From assembly GCA_038030265.1 (NCBI GenBank), contig CM075943.1:59371971-59435970 (forward strand): DNA of 64,000 nucleotides, in the 5' to 3' direction. The notes beneath the pieces were generated by a model. That model ran no database searches, had not been told where the DNA came from, and saw only the letters and a list, made by a program, of their open reading frames with translations. This stretch comes from Corythucha ciliata (taxonomy: Eukaryota > Arthropoda > Insecta > Hemiptera > Tingidae). A program made the position numbers and the translations under genes. Positions 24,005 to 37,600 of the stretch are shown here, piece after piece (position 1 is the stretch's first letter; every line of letters begins with the position of its first letter).

Positions 24005-25510
24005 TGGAATGCATTGCTGTGTATATGAATAAACTGTCGGTTTTGAGGACCCCACCCCGGTAGGGTGACACCGATCTTTTAGCGCACGTGTCGGCCTCGT
24101 TCAATGTCCCGCATGTTCATATGAATTAATAAATTTAAGCGTCGATCACGTTAAAAAAATCGGACAAAATCCTAGGTAGGAATACAAAAAGTCAGTAACG
24201 AATAGTCGTCAACCGATCATCGTTGATTTAGTGATTAGACAGATAAATTTGCCTATCGTCGATGAAATAGAAACCTGAGAGGGCAAAGTATTCAACTGAA
24301 ACACAAAAAATACCCAAAGAAAACCTTGAAAACGACGAAACGGAAATCCCTACAAGTCAAAAACCCCCCAGTTGCTCCATGATTGGACGACTAAGGCATC
24401 ACGCGACATTCTCTCAATCTCATTGGTCGGGCAACGTTTAAAAAGTTGGCAAGGCAAAAAAACATGACAGGATGACGGCGAAAATTTTCATCATTGCTTT
24501 TATCGTTAATTGAATTTCCAGAGAAGTAAAAACCGACGAAGATCTTACCTTTAAAAATTGTATTCGCAGGAACGGCAAGACCGGGGGAGGGTGCGATAAA
24601 CCGAAGACCGCGTCCACCACTTTACATAGCCGACCAATTGACAGTGAATTGTCACTACTACGCGTCCTCATATACACTTGCAAACGAAGAAAACTTTAAA
24701 ATGGGCGTGAAATCATTTTTTTTTTTAAAGGGAAAAAATTGAATTTGTACTTAATATTTTAATGCCCAAGGAGGACGACAGTTTGAGGGAACGGGACGGG
24801 CGGGGAAGGTTACTGTTAGGCTATCCTGAACCTCAACTGGACCAGGGCAGGAGTGGAGGGGTAAGGATGTAGGGCAGTGGAGCGATCTTTCAACCGCTTG
24901 CTCTGTGTCTACGAGAAGCTTCCACCCTCGAATAGAAAAAAAAATCGTTTGAATAGCAAAAAAAAAACTGATAAATTTATTAATAAATTGGGAAAAATAA
25001 TCGGGAAATTAACGATACAACCGCGGGGGGGGGGGATCACAAGTTCTGGGGGTGTCGGCAACCCAACAACCCACCACTGGACTTCAATAATAATACCCTC
25101 ACAAAATGCTCGTTTAAAAAAAAAAAATGTTACACTAGTGAGGGGCTCAATTGACTGAAGAGCGAAAAAAAAAAAATTAAATAACGACAGACAAAAAACA
25201 TACTAAGACCGGGTCTATTTATCATCGCTGCTACATTTTTTCTGATTGTTACGCTGATTTTTTACAATATTTTCTCCGTGAATCACAGTTCTTGAAGAAT
25301 TTTTGAGCCTAGCTGTAAAAATAAACATAAAAATTACCGTCATCCCATCGCCGAGGGGGTTTTAATTTCATAAGCTAGTCTCACCGAGCACCACAAAAAA
25401 ATAAAATCAGCAGAAAAAATGTCGGCAAACGAAGCTTGTCACAAAATACGTCCTGGGTGGGAAGTGGCTCTGAGGAATATCCACAACAGTCTCATTTTTT
25501 TTTTTTTTTT
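24005..25510. other. region downstream of WEE1; no supportable gene
   Basis: Between the repeat cluster and the WEE1 3' end. One minus-strand frame (24550-24683) ends at a donor-like gtaaga and is open, but has no recognisable partner exons. G and A tracts occur at 25022-25034 and elsewhere. I see no ncRNA or conserved motif. Confidence 0.35.
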
Positions 25511-25516
25511 TGGTTG

Positions 25517-25522
25517 TTTAAT
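25517..25522 (-). terminator. possible WEE1 polyadenylation signal (ATTAAA)
   Basis: This is the first ATTAAA/AATAAA-type hexamer on the minus strand after the WEE1 stop, about 170 bases downstream. It is a positional inference only. Confidence 0.3.
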
Positions 25523-25690
25523 CGATTACAAATTGAAAACGCGATAAATCTCCAATCGTATAAACTTAGAATATTAACGAGCCATTCATCAAAATTTACG
25601 AGGCATTACAATGAGAAGGGATGAAGGAAACTTAAGATCATTTTACGATTAAAAAAAAAAAAGTGAACATAACGAACCAGACGCGCTCCT

Positions 25691-28600
25691 TTAAAACATT
25701 GTGGTGCTCTGTGATCGCTTGCATTTCTTACCGACTAGACGATCACTATGCCTGATAATTCGACGGCCATCAGTCTGGGATTTTGATGTGACGACTTGAA
25801 CGTACTTCATCACATCCTGGACAGTCGAAATTGAGGAATTAATGGTTGAGGGTGGTTTTGAGTAGAGTGATTATGAGTGGGGGGTAGATTACCTCTAGTT
25901 TCCGCTCCAATAACTGAACTTTCTGACGGTGCTTCTTAAACATGTGCTCATCTTTGACGGCTTTGTAAAATGGGGGTGATTTAATGGTGTTGAGTATTTC
26001 AACGGCCGATGGTCGAGCCTTTGGGTCTGGATGTATCATAAGCTGTAAAGAACAGGTGTTAACGCCCAAAAAAAGGGAAGAAAACGCACGATATAAGCCA
26101 ACTTACGCTAAGTAAACGGTTAAACTCCGGGCACAAATGGGGAAAGTCGACGACTTTTCCCTCGCGCAAATTATGCCATTCGTTACCATTCTTCGGAAGG
26201 GGTCCTCCGCCAGCGGCTTCGTACAGAGTTAGACCTATGAGAACACGCTCATTTTAATTACGCGAATAAAACGTCGATAGTTCAAGGCAACAACAGCAAT
26301 TTACCTAAAGCGAAGATATCTACTTTAGTGAGATTCGAGAAATCATCGTTCAATAGTTCTTTTGGTAAATAGCGACAATCTCCTTCTTCCACGTCTACGG
26401 TTTCGTCGACTCGAGTAACATGTCCCAAATCGGCTGTATTAAGACAAAAAATCAATTAAGTAGGGATGGGATAGATGGGTAGGCGGTTGGGGAGTTTTTT
26501 TTAAAAAATATTTTTACCGATTTTATAGGTGATTTCTTCGCTGGAATCATCCTCGTCGAACTCATCGCTAATTGAATGCATGAGTCTAGGACCTTCGTGA
26601 ATGAGAATATTGGCGGGTTTAATGTCCATGTGAACAAGCTGCTTTGAATGGATAAACCTGTAAAAAAAAAAAATGTTAGAACAACGAGCCTAGTCAAAAC
26701 ATTTAAACCCGGTGAGTACCTACCTCAGTCCCTGAGCGACATGCTCCAAAATTCGCGTTAGCTGTCGTTCGTCCAAAGCTCCGCGTTTAATGGCCTCCTC
26801 CAGGCTGCCCCCTTTGCAGTACTCGTTCTGCATGTAAACGTAATCATTTTCAGTCCAATTTGAATAGTTTCGAACAATATACGGATGTTCAAGAACGCCA
26901 TGGGCGTATATTTCGTTATGAGCGATTTTCCTGGTTATAATGGACGAGAGACAGAGAGTTAATAGGTGAGTCGGTGGCGGTGTGGGAAGTTGATACGAAC
27001 TCATTAATGACTGGTTTCAAGCTCCGTTTGATCGCGTAATCGATTCCGTTGATGATATTTAAACACTTGTAGACACAACCGTGGACTCCGACACCAAGCA
27101 CTTCCAACTCCATGAATTCCTGCAGATTTTAAAAACAACAAATTCGTCAATAACAGAAAAACAGGGCGATTTCCTAAGTTTAGCATTCTCACTGTTATTT
27201 GGGTTGTGTGAATTTGCGGTTTTTTACTCATTACGGGAGACATTTGTTCACTAGTCAATTTCTAAGTTTTTGTTTTTCAATTTTCGTACTTATTAGTGTT
27301 TTAAAGTAAAAAAAAAAAGCATGGAAAGCTTCGTCCCCAATTGCCGCAGGCCCACAATAAGATATAAGTCGTCTGAAAGACGACTTATACACATACTGAG
27401 GCGAAGCCGAGGGCAGTTGTCGCCCGAGATCGTAATGAGGAATACCGCCCGAGTGTTGTACGCTATTTTTTGTACAGCCGTAGTTCATAATTACAGTAAT
27501 AATAATAATAAAAACCAATCTTTAAAGCCCCGTTCAGAAGCTTTGTGCTATGCAATGCATCTGTGGAGTCTATGCAACCAATCAAATTAATTCCTTCGAA
27601 AAATAAATCATTTTGTTAGGTTGCACGGACTCCACAGATGCATAGCATATGGTTTTCGCGTTACCAGTGAAAAAAGTGGTATTTCCCTCACTGTAACCTC
27701 CCTGCGATAGAGAGAGAACTTTGCCTCTCAAGAGAGGTAAAAAAAATTTCGCGTGTCCAGCGTGTAAAGTTCGAGTTTACAGGCAAAAATCAACTGCAGG
27801 AAGTCGAGAGATACACCAGTGATGTAAAAACTTTACCTCACTGAATAGGGGAAGGCGGCATTGGGACGTAACTAGGCAAACTGACATGACTAGGCCTACG
27901 ATATATAAACCTGGATTGCTCACAGCGACTGGAAGAGCGTGGAGGGGGCAGGTCGTCCCCTGATAAACCCGGTCCCTCTCCTTGTGTAGTTTTGGCAACG
28001 CGGTTCTTACTTTGAAACTCCACCCCTCTCATCCACTTGAAAACTTAAATGATTGATCCGACGTTTGAGGAATCGAGAAAAAATGACTTCGTGTTGAATT
28101 TGCCTCCTAAAAATTATCGTTCGCACCTCCTACAACATGATTCGGGTTCACGAGATGGGTTTCTAACGAGCCATATCTACAAACTTTGCAGGGGTTTCGA
28201 AAGAGCCAAACCACCGGAATTGCTTGTTTTTATGGAGCCAAACGTGGCATTGGTTCTCAAAATTGCCAAACAGCAAAAGTGGGTTCCCTTAGTGTCGAAT
28301 CCGCGAAATTGCTTTTATGAGAGGCAACAAACATGTGAAATTGCTTTCTTGAACACCGTGAAATATGACTTTTTTTTAGTCATCCCCGAAAATTTGGATT
28401 TTGAGGGAGTCAATCCTTCAAAATTAATTTTTCCAAGGACCGAATCTTTGAAATTTGGGCTTAAAAGGGTGAAAGCTGTCAATTCTAGCCGTCTAACCAA
28501 GACAATTCCAGTCAAGACCATAGTGAAGAGGAACTTGACTCTGGAATCAACTGTTTCGTCCTCCTGGTTGGCCTTTTTGGGCGATTAAAACCCGACAATT

Positions 28601-31600
28601 TGGTTCTTTGGGATCCAAATCCACGAAATTTGGGCTTTGAAAGGGCTAACCCCACGAAAATTATATTTTAATGTGCTCAATGGACGTTTTGGTTCAGACG
28701 GGAAAGTACATTTCATGGCACGCTCTTGCTCTTCCCCACCAAGTTTCTGCTCCGAATAGTGTGAATACGCGTTTATCTAATAAAACTGTGTCGTTAGGCC
28801 TCAGGACCCAGGAACATTAACCCAAAAACAAGAGAATTTCAAGAAAAGTCAGTAATTTGGTAGAGAAATTGGAATTTTGGCCTCAATAATTTCGAGGGGA
28901 GAGGGGTAGATCTGAACTGTTCAGATTTTTGCTCCCCCAATGCCGGATGACTTCCGCCGCCACTGGGTTTGGCCCTCCCGAGGCCCTTTTGCGCAAACGT
29001 AGAGGCACAGAACCCAATCCTGTGGCTTTTTCAACTCAAACCCCCCAGTTTTGCTGAATTGACTCCGGAAAGAGCTCTTTTCAAAAAAGGAATTTAGTGC
29101 GTTGTAGCCAGTCCCATAAAATTTTATTTTTTCATGGAGCAAGTCCCGCCAAGTTGGTTTAAGAACGTGCTGAATTCCCGATATTGCTTTTGTCAGCAGC
29201 GCGAAATAAATTTAGTTTTCAATGCCGCGAAACCCGTGAAATTGTTTTTTTGGACAAGAGAGCTTCTCAAAAATGATTTTGAGTGGGCCAGCCGAGCGAG
29301 ATTTTGTTTTCGAAAACTGCTTAGGGTGACCAGATGGCGAAGTAGTTTCCGAGGACGCCTGACATGAAAAAGTAGGACGCCTGACACGAAAAGGTAGGAC
29401 GCTTGCGGTGGAAAGTAGGGCACAATAGTAGGACAACTGAAAACAAGTTAACAACGACTAATCGTTGATCAGTTCAATGTTTAACTTATTGTTTAATAGT
29501 TTGAATGAATCAAGCCCGCGAAATTAGGTTTTGAAAGAGTGAAAGTCCGCAAAAATTGGGTAGGGGCCTTCGTCATTTAGGCCCCTACATAAACCAAATT
29601 CGGGAATTTGGGTTTTGAAAGAGACAAATTAATTTTTTGAATTAACCAATTAACCTGTGAAACTGATTTTTGTAAGAGTGAACCCCCCAAAATTTGGATT
29701 TTAAAAACGTGAAAATCCGCGAATTTTGTGGTAGGAAATAACAAAAATCTATTGAATTGGACTTTTAAGGTTCCAAATTTGAAACATCTTGTTATGGAAC
29801 AGAGAAATTGGAGATTCAAAACGCCAAAATTGCAAAATTTGCTCGTATTCCGCCCAATCAGCTTTTCGAATTAAGTGAACTTGCGAAACTAATTTAAGAA
29901 AGCTGAAACCACGAAACTTGATTCTTGATGACGAGGTAAACATCCCTGAAAATCCTGTTTTAAAACACCCAAGTCCCCGAAATTGCGGTTTCATTGGTGC
30001 CCAGTCCACAGAATTGGGTTTTGAATGAGACGAATCCGCAAAAATTTGTTTTTTTAAGAACAAATATCGGTGAAATAAGGTTCGCAGAGTTAAAATGGCG
30101 AAATTTGGTTTTGTAAATTACCAAAAGCTCGTGATTGTCCAAATTGTCTGTTTTGACCGGTCGAATGTTCTAGTTTGTGGGGTGAGTGTCAGATACTAAT
30201 CCCCTCAGCTTGCACGAGAAAAATGTTGGGACTAGACGTTACAACTTGAGAACGAAAACTAGGACAAAAAAAAAAACGTCACGCAAAACTCACTCATAAC
30301 CACTCAGACGCGCAGTGGTGTGGTTTAAAATTTTAACGTCGAATATTTCACTATCGTCCGAAACTACTTGGCCAAAAATGCCTCTTGTTACGTCACAAAG
30401 TGACGTTCGAAAACCGCTTAAGTAGCTCTGAAAACATCTATTTGATAACCAAACTTGATTTGTCAGCCTGAAATGTAGCAATTTTATCCCAAGAATGAGG
30501 GGAATCTTCGCCGTAATGCACCCCTCCCCCACTTCCCTACCACTCGATTCGGCAATGTTTTCCGGGCAACAACCAACATTTCCGAAGTTCGAGAAAGAGA
30601 CGACTGAAGCCTAGGGCATCCACCTAAAGACAACTGTGGAACGCTCAATTTTGGTCACTTCAAGTTTCACTGGTGAGGATATTCAGTGGAGGAGACCGGC
30701 TGCATTTCTCGCGGGAACAACCGGTGGGGCTAGTGTTCCGGCCATTTTTGTCCCAAATCACTGGAAACGGTGGCCGTTCAAAGCAGACAAGGTCGTGAAT
30801 CCCACCCGTCCCACCACGGAAATTAAACGGTCAAATCTGACCCCAGGATTTAAAAACTGATCGTATAACCCTCGAATAGTTAGTTCACCATGGACAAAAA
30901 ATATGATTTGACCAGAAAAACCATCAATATCGCCCCCTTACTGTTGCATCATAACTGGGAGCAATTCAACTCTGAAAACAACCATTTGACAACAGCAGGC
31001 ATGACCCGATTTGTGTCTGTCTGAGGGACAAACGGATTAGGTCCGTAACAAAATGGAAAACATCGCAATTTTTGGTCCAAAATAGTGGAAAATTCCTTTT
31101 AAAAATATACGTCGACCCACGTGAACCACCGAACCCATAAACTCGTCGTTCAACCCATTCTAAACTGACTGTAATTCGCTGAAATCCCCATTTGTAGTCA
31201 TAAACTTGAAATTCGACCGCAAAAATTCAAAAATTTGACCCCGGAAACATAAAACTCAGCTCATAAACGGCAATTGAGCCACAGAATCAGACAGCCACAG
31301 TCATAAAGCTGGCATGTGCCCCGGTTTGTGTCTGTCTGACGTACAAATGGATTAGGTCCGTAAGAAAGAACCCGTATCCATTGTGAAAGCACGCATGAAC
31401 AGATTTCAATAAAAAATTCACAGCTCGGGCGCGAAAATTGAAAAACTCAGCCAAAAAACTAGAAAGAACCGGACAACTAGAAGAAACGGAGCATCAATAA
31501 CCAAACTGTTGACTTATTAACGAAAGCTTTGCTAAAAAAGCCGGAGGTTCGACGAAAAAATGACATTTCATCGAAATTTCACAATGGAAAAGTTCATATT

Positions 31601-33960
31601 ATATTGACCATAAAGCTTGAAATTTCGCACCAATAGACGAGCACCCGACTTATTAAACCGCAAAATATCCCCAATTCCATCCAGACAGTCAGGGGAATCG
31701 GCACAGCAACTGTAAAACACAACCAGAAAACTTGAAATTGATTCTCCAAAACTGAATACTTGGCATTGGTTGCAGGAACTGAGTTTTTTTACGGCAGAAA
31801 TGACCCCACAATTCAACGAAACTCACAACTCGGTCTCTATAACTGTGCAATTGGCAGGAAAACGCGAAATTTTAGCCTCGGAATTGACGTTATTGGTTTA
31901 AAAAAAAAAACGCGGATTTTTCACTCAGACAGCGCAAATTTAAATTCTTAGTCCTCGGATACGGACAGCTGAACCTGACAATTCGATCCAAACGCCGTCA
32001 ATTACGTGACAGACGCTTCTCAAGGTCGCTGTCCGCGAGGAGAGGAATTTTAGAGATTGTACACGAAAGAAAGGCTGGAGGGAAAGGGGAGGCATGCCCT
32101 GTAAATTTATTACTATCATTTTTTTATTGTTATTGTTAGGTGTTGATAGGAGTATTACTAAAGCCTTACAAAGTTGTGCACTTTGATTTGACCAGACGAC
32201 GTAGTCTAACCGACATCTGTACCTATTTTTTGAGGTGTAATTGGACGGAAAAATGTCATTTTCTTTGGAAACACGCGTCTACGTTGATAATTGCGGCCCC
32301 TCGATCCCACCGAACGCCACCTGTTTCACTCGAGATCCTCCTCTTCCCCCTAAAGGGTGGTCCTCCCTTAACCAGGCGGCCTTCTTTTTTTCGCCGAGGC
32401 GAGAGGGTGGCGTTGACTCCTAAACAATATTTAGCACTGTGACTGGGGGTTTTCGGACTATTCAGTGATGGATATATGGAATTTGCCCCCCCCCAACACA
32501 CACACACATTACAACGTAAAAACAGGGTTCACAGGAAGCACGGTGAGAATATTCGTACTCGTACTACAGCTGAAGTGAAGAACATCGTCAAACAATCGGC
32601 TGCTAATTATTAAGCCCCCCCCCCACTATAGGCTTCATCAGAACATTATTTGCCTGCACATGCAGTTTAAGAGAAAGTAATTGCCCCCCCCCCACAACAC
32701 CCGTTATAGCTCATTCTTCAGGGTCGATCGAAATCAGTAGATATGAAGCCGAAAAGTTAGGCAGGAGATTCTGGAGCTCAATTATGACCTTTCCGGCATC
32801 TCGGGCTTTGTAGGACTGCAACCGGCCAAGATGCGCCACAAGGCCACGCCAGGTGCTACGTTTCGTGCGAAAAATCATCAATTCCCTAGATCATCCTCAA
32901 TTTCTCAAATTCCTAGACAATTCAATTCAGGCGGCTGAATGCGTTGTTTCCAAGGAAAACCACGAATTTTAAGCCGGGTCACTGTCGTTGACCATTAAAA
33001 ACTAACCATTTTGCCCTTCGAACAAATGCACCTGGCCATTTCAAACACACCGAAAGTAACCGGCTCATAAAGTGTCCTCGGATACTGTCAATTGTGCCAT
33101 AAAACTAGCCATTTGGAATTAAAGACCCTCACACACCGTCATTATTGCCCTATACCTTAAATGCTAATGAAAACCGGCCGGATCAAGGGTTTCCTCCCTT
33201 AAAACTGACTAATTAGCGCGAGAAACTGTAATTCCACCACTGACATTGATGGTTTTAATAGATGGCAAAAGGATCGAAAGCGAAGTGGCTTACCTGACGG
33301 TAACGTTCACAGTGAAAATCCGACAGCCGGGGCCTGTTTCGTGTTCCGTTGTCAAGACTGGACTCTAAATTCTCCGAGGAGTCGGATGATTCCCAATCCA
33401 ATGACTTTTTGGGCGACCTGAAGAACACAACGAGAGATGACGAAACGTCGAGCATTTTAGGGGGCAGGTGCTGTGACTCACCTCTTCGGGCGTTTCGACG
33501 CGTTCAAATCATCGTTCGTTCGGTGTTTGGGTGAAAAGGGATTGATAACGTTGAATGAGGTCGTGATGGAACGATTGTTGAAAAAGTAGCTCGACGTTGC
33601 CGCCGGAACGACGAGACGATTCGACCGACGGACCGGATCGGTTCGACAGCGAGGGCTGTTGGCGTGCAATGCCCGTAGGCCAGGGGAGGCGGCCGGCGTT
33701 GACGTGCACGGCTGTTGGTCAAAACGTGACTTGATGAACGACCGCGGTGTGTCCATGAGTTTCAACGACCGTATGCGACGATAGGGAGGACTCTGCGGTG
33801 ACAGCATCAGCCCGAGGGATTTGTTCAAACGGAAATCGCTCATGGGCGGTGTGCAGGGGCGATCCACGTCCTCGTCATCCACGCCATCCTCGGACGTCAC
33901 GACCACAGGCAGCACCTGGTCGTCAGAGCTTAGGTCTTCGTCGTGGTTTGAAAATTCCAT
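25691..33960 (-). CDS. WEE1: WEE1-like CDK-inhibitory kinase, 9 exons, 533 aa
   Basis: Nuclear kinase of the Wee family that phosphorylates the inhibitory tyrosine of CDK1 and so delays mitosis. Exons: 33482-33960, 33294-33417, 27001-27119, 26724-26930, 26518-26657, 26305-26433, 26107-26234, 25893-26042 and 25691-25816, with phase kept throughout. The N-terminal ~200 residues are disordered with SP/TP motifs and the Wee1-type segment [16 protein letters not shown]. The kinase domain follows: glycine loop GVGVHGCV (210-217), Lys232, Wee-specific catalytic loop HMDIKPAN (319-326), and DLG (358-360) after an acidic insert ([11 protein letters not shown]). The C-terminus ([11 protein letters not shown]) resembles vertebrate WEE1; a donor-like GGTAAG there is not used. 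No membrane segment follows the kinase, which argues against MYT1. Intron 2 is 6.2 kb of repeats; the kinase introns are short. The start is the first in-frame ATG of the exon. A donor-like gtgagaa near 34.4 kb may belong to a 5' UTR exon. Confidence 0.95.
27366..27386. repeat. short perfect hairpin in WEE1 intron 2
   Basis: aagtcgtctgaaagacgact forms a 9-bp stem with a tiny loop. It is conspicuous but of unknown meaning. Confidence 0.6.
27544..27651. repeat. inverted repeat (MITE-like) in WEE1 intron 2
   Basis: The left arm (ctatgcaatgcatctgtgga then gtctatgcaacc) and right arm (ggttgcacggactccacaga then tgcatagca) are inverted copies of about 33 bases, separated by about 40 bases of AT-rich loop. 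This resembles a very small fold-back element. Confidence 0.55.
28070..30130. repeat. degenerate ~30-bp repeat, family R2, in WEE1 intron 2
   Basis: Units of the type ccgcgaaattgggttttgaa plus agagtgaac, much diverged, run from 28.07 to 28.70, 29.06 to 29.32 and 29.50 to 30.13 kb. The 179-codon open frame on the plus strand at 28049 consists of this repeat and is not a gene. Near 29.33 kb the words tagggtgaccagatgg and the repeated ggacgcctgaca interrupt the array. Confidence 0.6.
30620..31480. repeat. degenerate repeat, family R3, in WEE1 intron 2
   Basis: Diverged units such as cataaactcgtcgttcaacc and aaattcgaccgcaaaaattc. Within it, the longer word tgtgtctgtctgagggacaa followed by acggattaggtccgtaa occurs twice, near 31013 and 31327. 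Confidence 0.5.
31481..33293. other. remainder of WEE1 intron 2
   Basis: Mixed sequence with C tracts near 32485, 32618 and 32684, a short (CA)n at 32497-32509, and further R3-like units at 32.9-33.25 kb. No exon-like frame between acceptor and donor is convincing. Confidence 0.4.
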
Positions 33961-34632
33961 GATGAATCAAACAGGCGGAATCTGCCCGGTGATGCGAAAA
34001 TTAAATGTAAAGCGCGCGAATAAAGTAAAAACATAAATAACGGTCATAAATAAACACTTGTTTCCTATTTTATTTCAATGCATTTCTGCTAAAACCACAC
34101 CAACACAAGGCACTTCACAACACTTGACTAACCTTAACCTGCTCATCAAAACATGGAGGTAAAATCCGCGGGAAACACCATGAACGCTGCCAACCTAACA
34201 CAACAGTGATACCAACCACACAAATAAAAAAAAGGCTCCAACGTATTTCCCGCGACAGCAACACAAACTTTTCGCCTATCACGCAGGGCAAAAAAAATTG
34301 GAAAAATGCCCTTCTTCAAGCCTAAAAATTGTGGAGGGAGAGATAGAAGTGAAGCGTCAATGAAAATTAAGAAAAAGTTGACCGTGTTCTCACTTCTCAG
34401 ATCACCAAGCTCCTCTGTGGCATAGGAGCAGAGCACCTTCAACCAGAAAAGTACCAGTTTACCACGTGTTCGATCAAAAAGCTCAAGATTTCCCCTAAAC
34501 TTTGGCCCTCAAGACATAAACATAAGTCGTGTCTTTCAAGAAGCCCCCTCCCCCACCCCCGACAACTTTTTAAAAAGTCAAACTATTTTAGACCACTGTA
34601 AAACAGTCAATAAAGAAGAAAATATTAATGTA

Positions 34633-37600
34633 TTAGGGTGAAAACGAAGTATTTCGCTTGTTTTTCAATTTTTTCATCGGTTCGCCCAGTTTTCCTAGAG
34701 ATTTTTCCTTCAAGTAAAAACTCTTCATCCCATTTGAGACTGTCTTCATGGTGTTTGAAACTTTTGTCTCAATATCCTGCAAAGTGATTCATGGAGTTGT
34801 AGGGGGCGGGGGGAGGGGGATGAATAGAAAATAGTTTGAACACTCTTAAAATATAAATTTACCACCAACTGTTTAGTCGACGCTAATTTCGCCTCTAGAA
34901 GATTTTTACCGAGACGTTCGATAGGATCGAGTGTAACAATCGCGTTTTGTTCGTCGATATTTGGCCTGCGTGATTCTTCGAATTAATTTATAACTGTTCT
35001 AACGAACGCTAATTTATATAAATAGATTATATGTATACATTTGCGAGAATATTTCCAATATAATAGGACCTCTTTCAGCAAGGCAGTGAGCGATGGAGTA
35101 GCCGGCAGCCTCACGTACTGAGAGGACGTCGTTGGGCAGCTTAAAGTGAATTAAGAAATTTCAAGTTAAAGTCTGTCAGCTCCTCTGTATCTCAATATAT
35201 GACGCGGTTAATTAATAATATCAGTCCTGGACGTCTGGCTGGACTGATGCCATGCCGTCCAGATACCAAAAATTTTCCCTTAAAAGGCCTAAAGGAAGTC
35301 ATAGATTTACGATTTCATTCCATGCCTGCTCGCGCCGAGGACTAGACAAGTCGTTGGAAGTACCTCCCTCCCCCCTGAAGACCCTGGAAGACTATCAAAA
35401 ATGGTTTTATAGTAAGAAAAATTCACTAAATTGGTTATTTAGTAAGCCAGTTCCAGTAAACCAGAATCGGCAAAATTTTTTTTTTTTTTTTTTATAGTGA
35501 GCAAACCCGAAAAATTGGACAATCAGTGTGCCGCACAGCGGGGCAAAGGTGGAAAAAACTATATTTTTGAAACTTCGAATTTCGCTGGTACAAAATTCGT
35601 TCCCTATAGCAGTGGCGTAGGTAGGAATTTGTCCTGTGGGGGGGGGGGAGATCAGATTGAAATCTAGTAAGGGTGAGGGGAGGGAGGTAATCATTCCACC
35701 CAGCTAGCACACTCTTGAATCTGGACATCTTGCTGGCCTCAATCTCTCAGTTAAGGGCGATTTTTGGACTCTACCCGCAAATTAGCGCTTTTCTCAATTT
35801 TGGCCGAGTGCATCGTTCTTCTCAATTTCAGCCGCAGATTAGCGGTTTTGCCCCAACCCCCTCCCATAGCGCATTTTCTCAACTTTAGCAGCAAAGTATC
35901 GTTTTTATCCCTTGTGCAATGTTTCTTAATTATCCACGAGTTTTAGCGTTTTCCTCAATTTTAGCAGCAAATTAGCGATTTTTTCACTTTTCTTAGCAGA
36001 GGATTAGCACTTTTCTCAGTTTCAGCTGAAAATTAGAGTTATTCTTAAGTGTTTTCCTCAATATTAGCCGCAAAATAGGGAGACTTTCACGCATTAGGAT
36101 TTTTTTGGTCCACCTTACGCAATGCATAAGCGATTTTTCTCAGTTTACTCGCGAACTGGCGGTTTCTTCACCTATTGCCATAAATTGGCGCTTTTTTCTA
36201 TTTCAGCCTGAAAAGTTGCCTTCAGAATCCGCAAATTGCAGTAGATTCAGTTTTTGGCGCAAATTAGAATTTTTCTCAATTTCAACCGCGAATTAGCGCT
36301 TTTTTTTAATTGTAGCGGCGACGCGTCGTAGCGTTTCAAACCTGTGGATTACCGAATTTTCTCAATTTCAGTCACAAAATGGAGTTCGGCGCAATTTTAG
36401 CTGTACGTTGGCGATTTTTTCCATTTTTAGCCACAAATTAGCAATTTTCTCAATTTTTAGGCTTAAAATTAACCTTTCTCTTAATTTTGGCCAGGACTGA
36501 TTATTTTATTTTCTAAATATTACCCGCAAATTAGCGGTTTTTCACGTTTTACCACCGCATTAGCAAAACTATATGACTTTTGTAGGTATGGATTATTGCT
36601 TCTTTTCAGTTCTAGCCGTGAATTAGCGTATTTTTTAACATTGTACTATAGCCATGCATGAATTTGCCATTTTTCTGAATTTTGGCCACAAAAATGCCTT
36701 CAGAAGGTGCGAATTTATATTATAAATGTAAATTTTCTTTTTCAAACCAAAAAATTTACACCTATCCATCCATTTCTGTCAAAAATCATCATTTTTAAAT
36801 AATAAATTTCACGACTCATTCGAGAATTAGTGATGTTTCTTAATTTTAGCTGCGAATTTTCGCTTTTTCTAAATTTTAGCAGCGTGGTAGCGTTTCGAAC
36901 CCGTGCATTACCTACCGAGTTTTGTCAATTTTTGCCAAGAATTGGCGTTTGACTCAATTTAAGCTGCAAATTAGCAATTTTTTTCCATTTTTAACTGAAA
37001 ATTAGCACTTTTCCCCAATTTCAACTGGAAATTAACGTTTTTCTTAATTTTAGCTGCGCTAATTGGTGATTTTTTCAAGTTTTGCCGCGAATTAGTGATC
37101 TTCTTCATTTTGTATCCGCGAATTAACTTTTTTCCACAACTTTATATCTGCAAATTGCAAATTAGCGGTTTTCCCCAATTTCAGCTGTGAAATAGCGTTT
37201 TGTGCTAATTTCGCGGCCATTCAGCACCCTATTCCCTTTTTCATACGCGAATGGGCGATTTCACGCCATTTCAGTTGTGAATTTGCCATTTTTGTCGAAT
37301 TTTAACCTGAAAGCGTCTTTTATTTGTCTATATTATAGCGTGTTTTCTCAACTTTAACCGCGGGGTTTGCCAAATACAACATTTTCGCGTTGATTTCCAC
37401 AATTTATTCGAAGAATAGCCTCTATGTACCGCGAATCAGCGATTGTTCTATTAATTTTAGTTTGGAACTTGCATCGCGAGATCACGAATCACCGCTTTTT
37501 AGCAGCTTTAGCCACGAATATTACCGATTCTTGTCTGATAGAGGGTCCCCGATTTATGGGCTCCCGTACCTCGGTACACTACTGCGTTGGGTCTGAAGTC

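Noticed and set aside
28049..28588. 179-codon open frame on the plus strand
   Set aside because: It lies wholly in the R2 degenerate repeat inside WEE1 intron 2; no family resemblance and no splice context.
33482..33960. MYT1 rather than WEE1
   Set aside because: The N-terminal [16 protein letters not shown] motif, acidic kinase insert and C-terminal KK-R-S tail match WEE1, and there is no membrane segment after the kinase.
34380..34440. Separate coding exon between the E1-alpha-like gene and WEE1
   Set aside because: Short frames are open on both strands here, with plausible splice signals each way, but neither joins to anything. A WEE1 5' UTR exon is the simpler reading.
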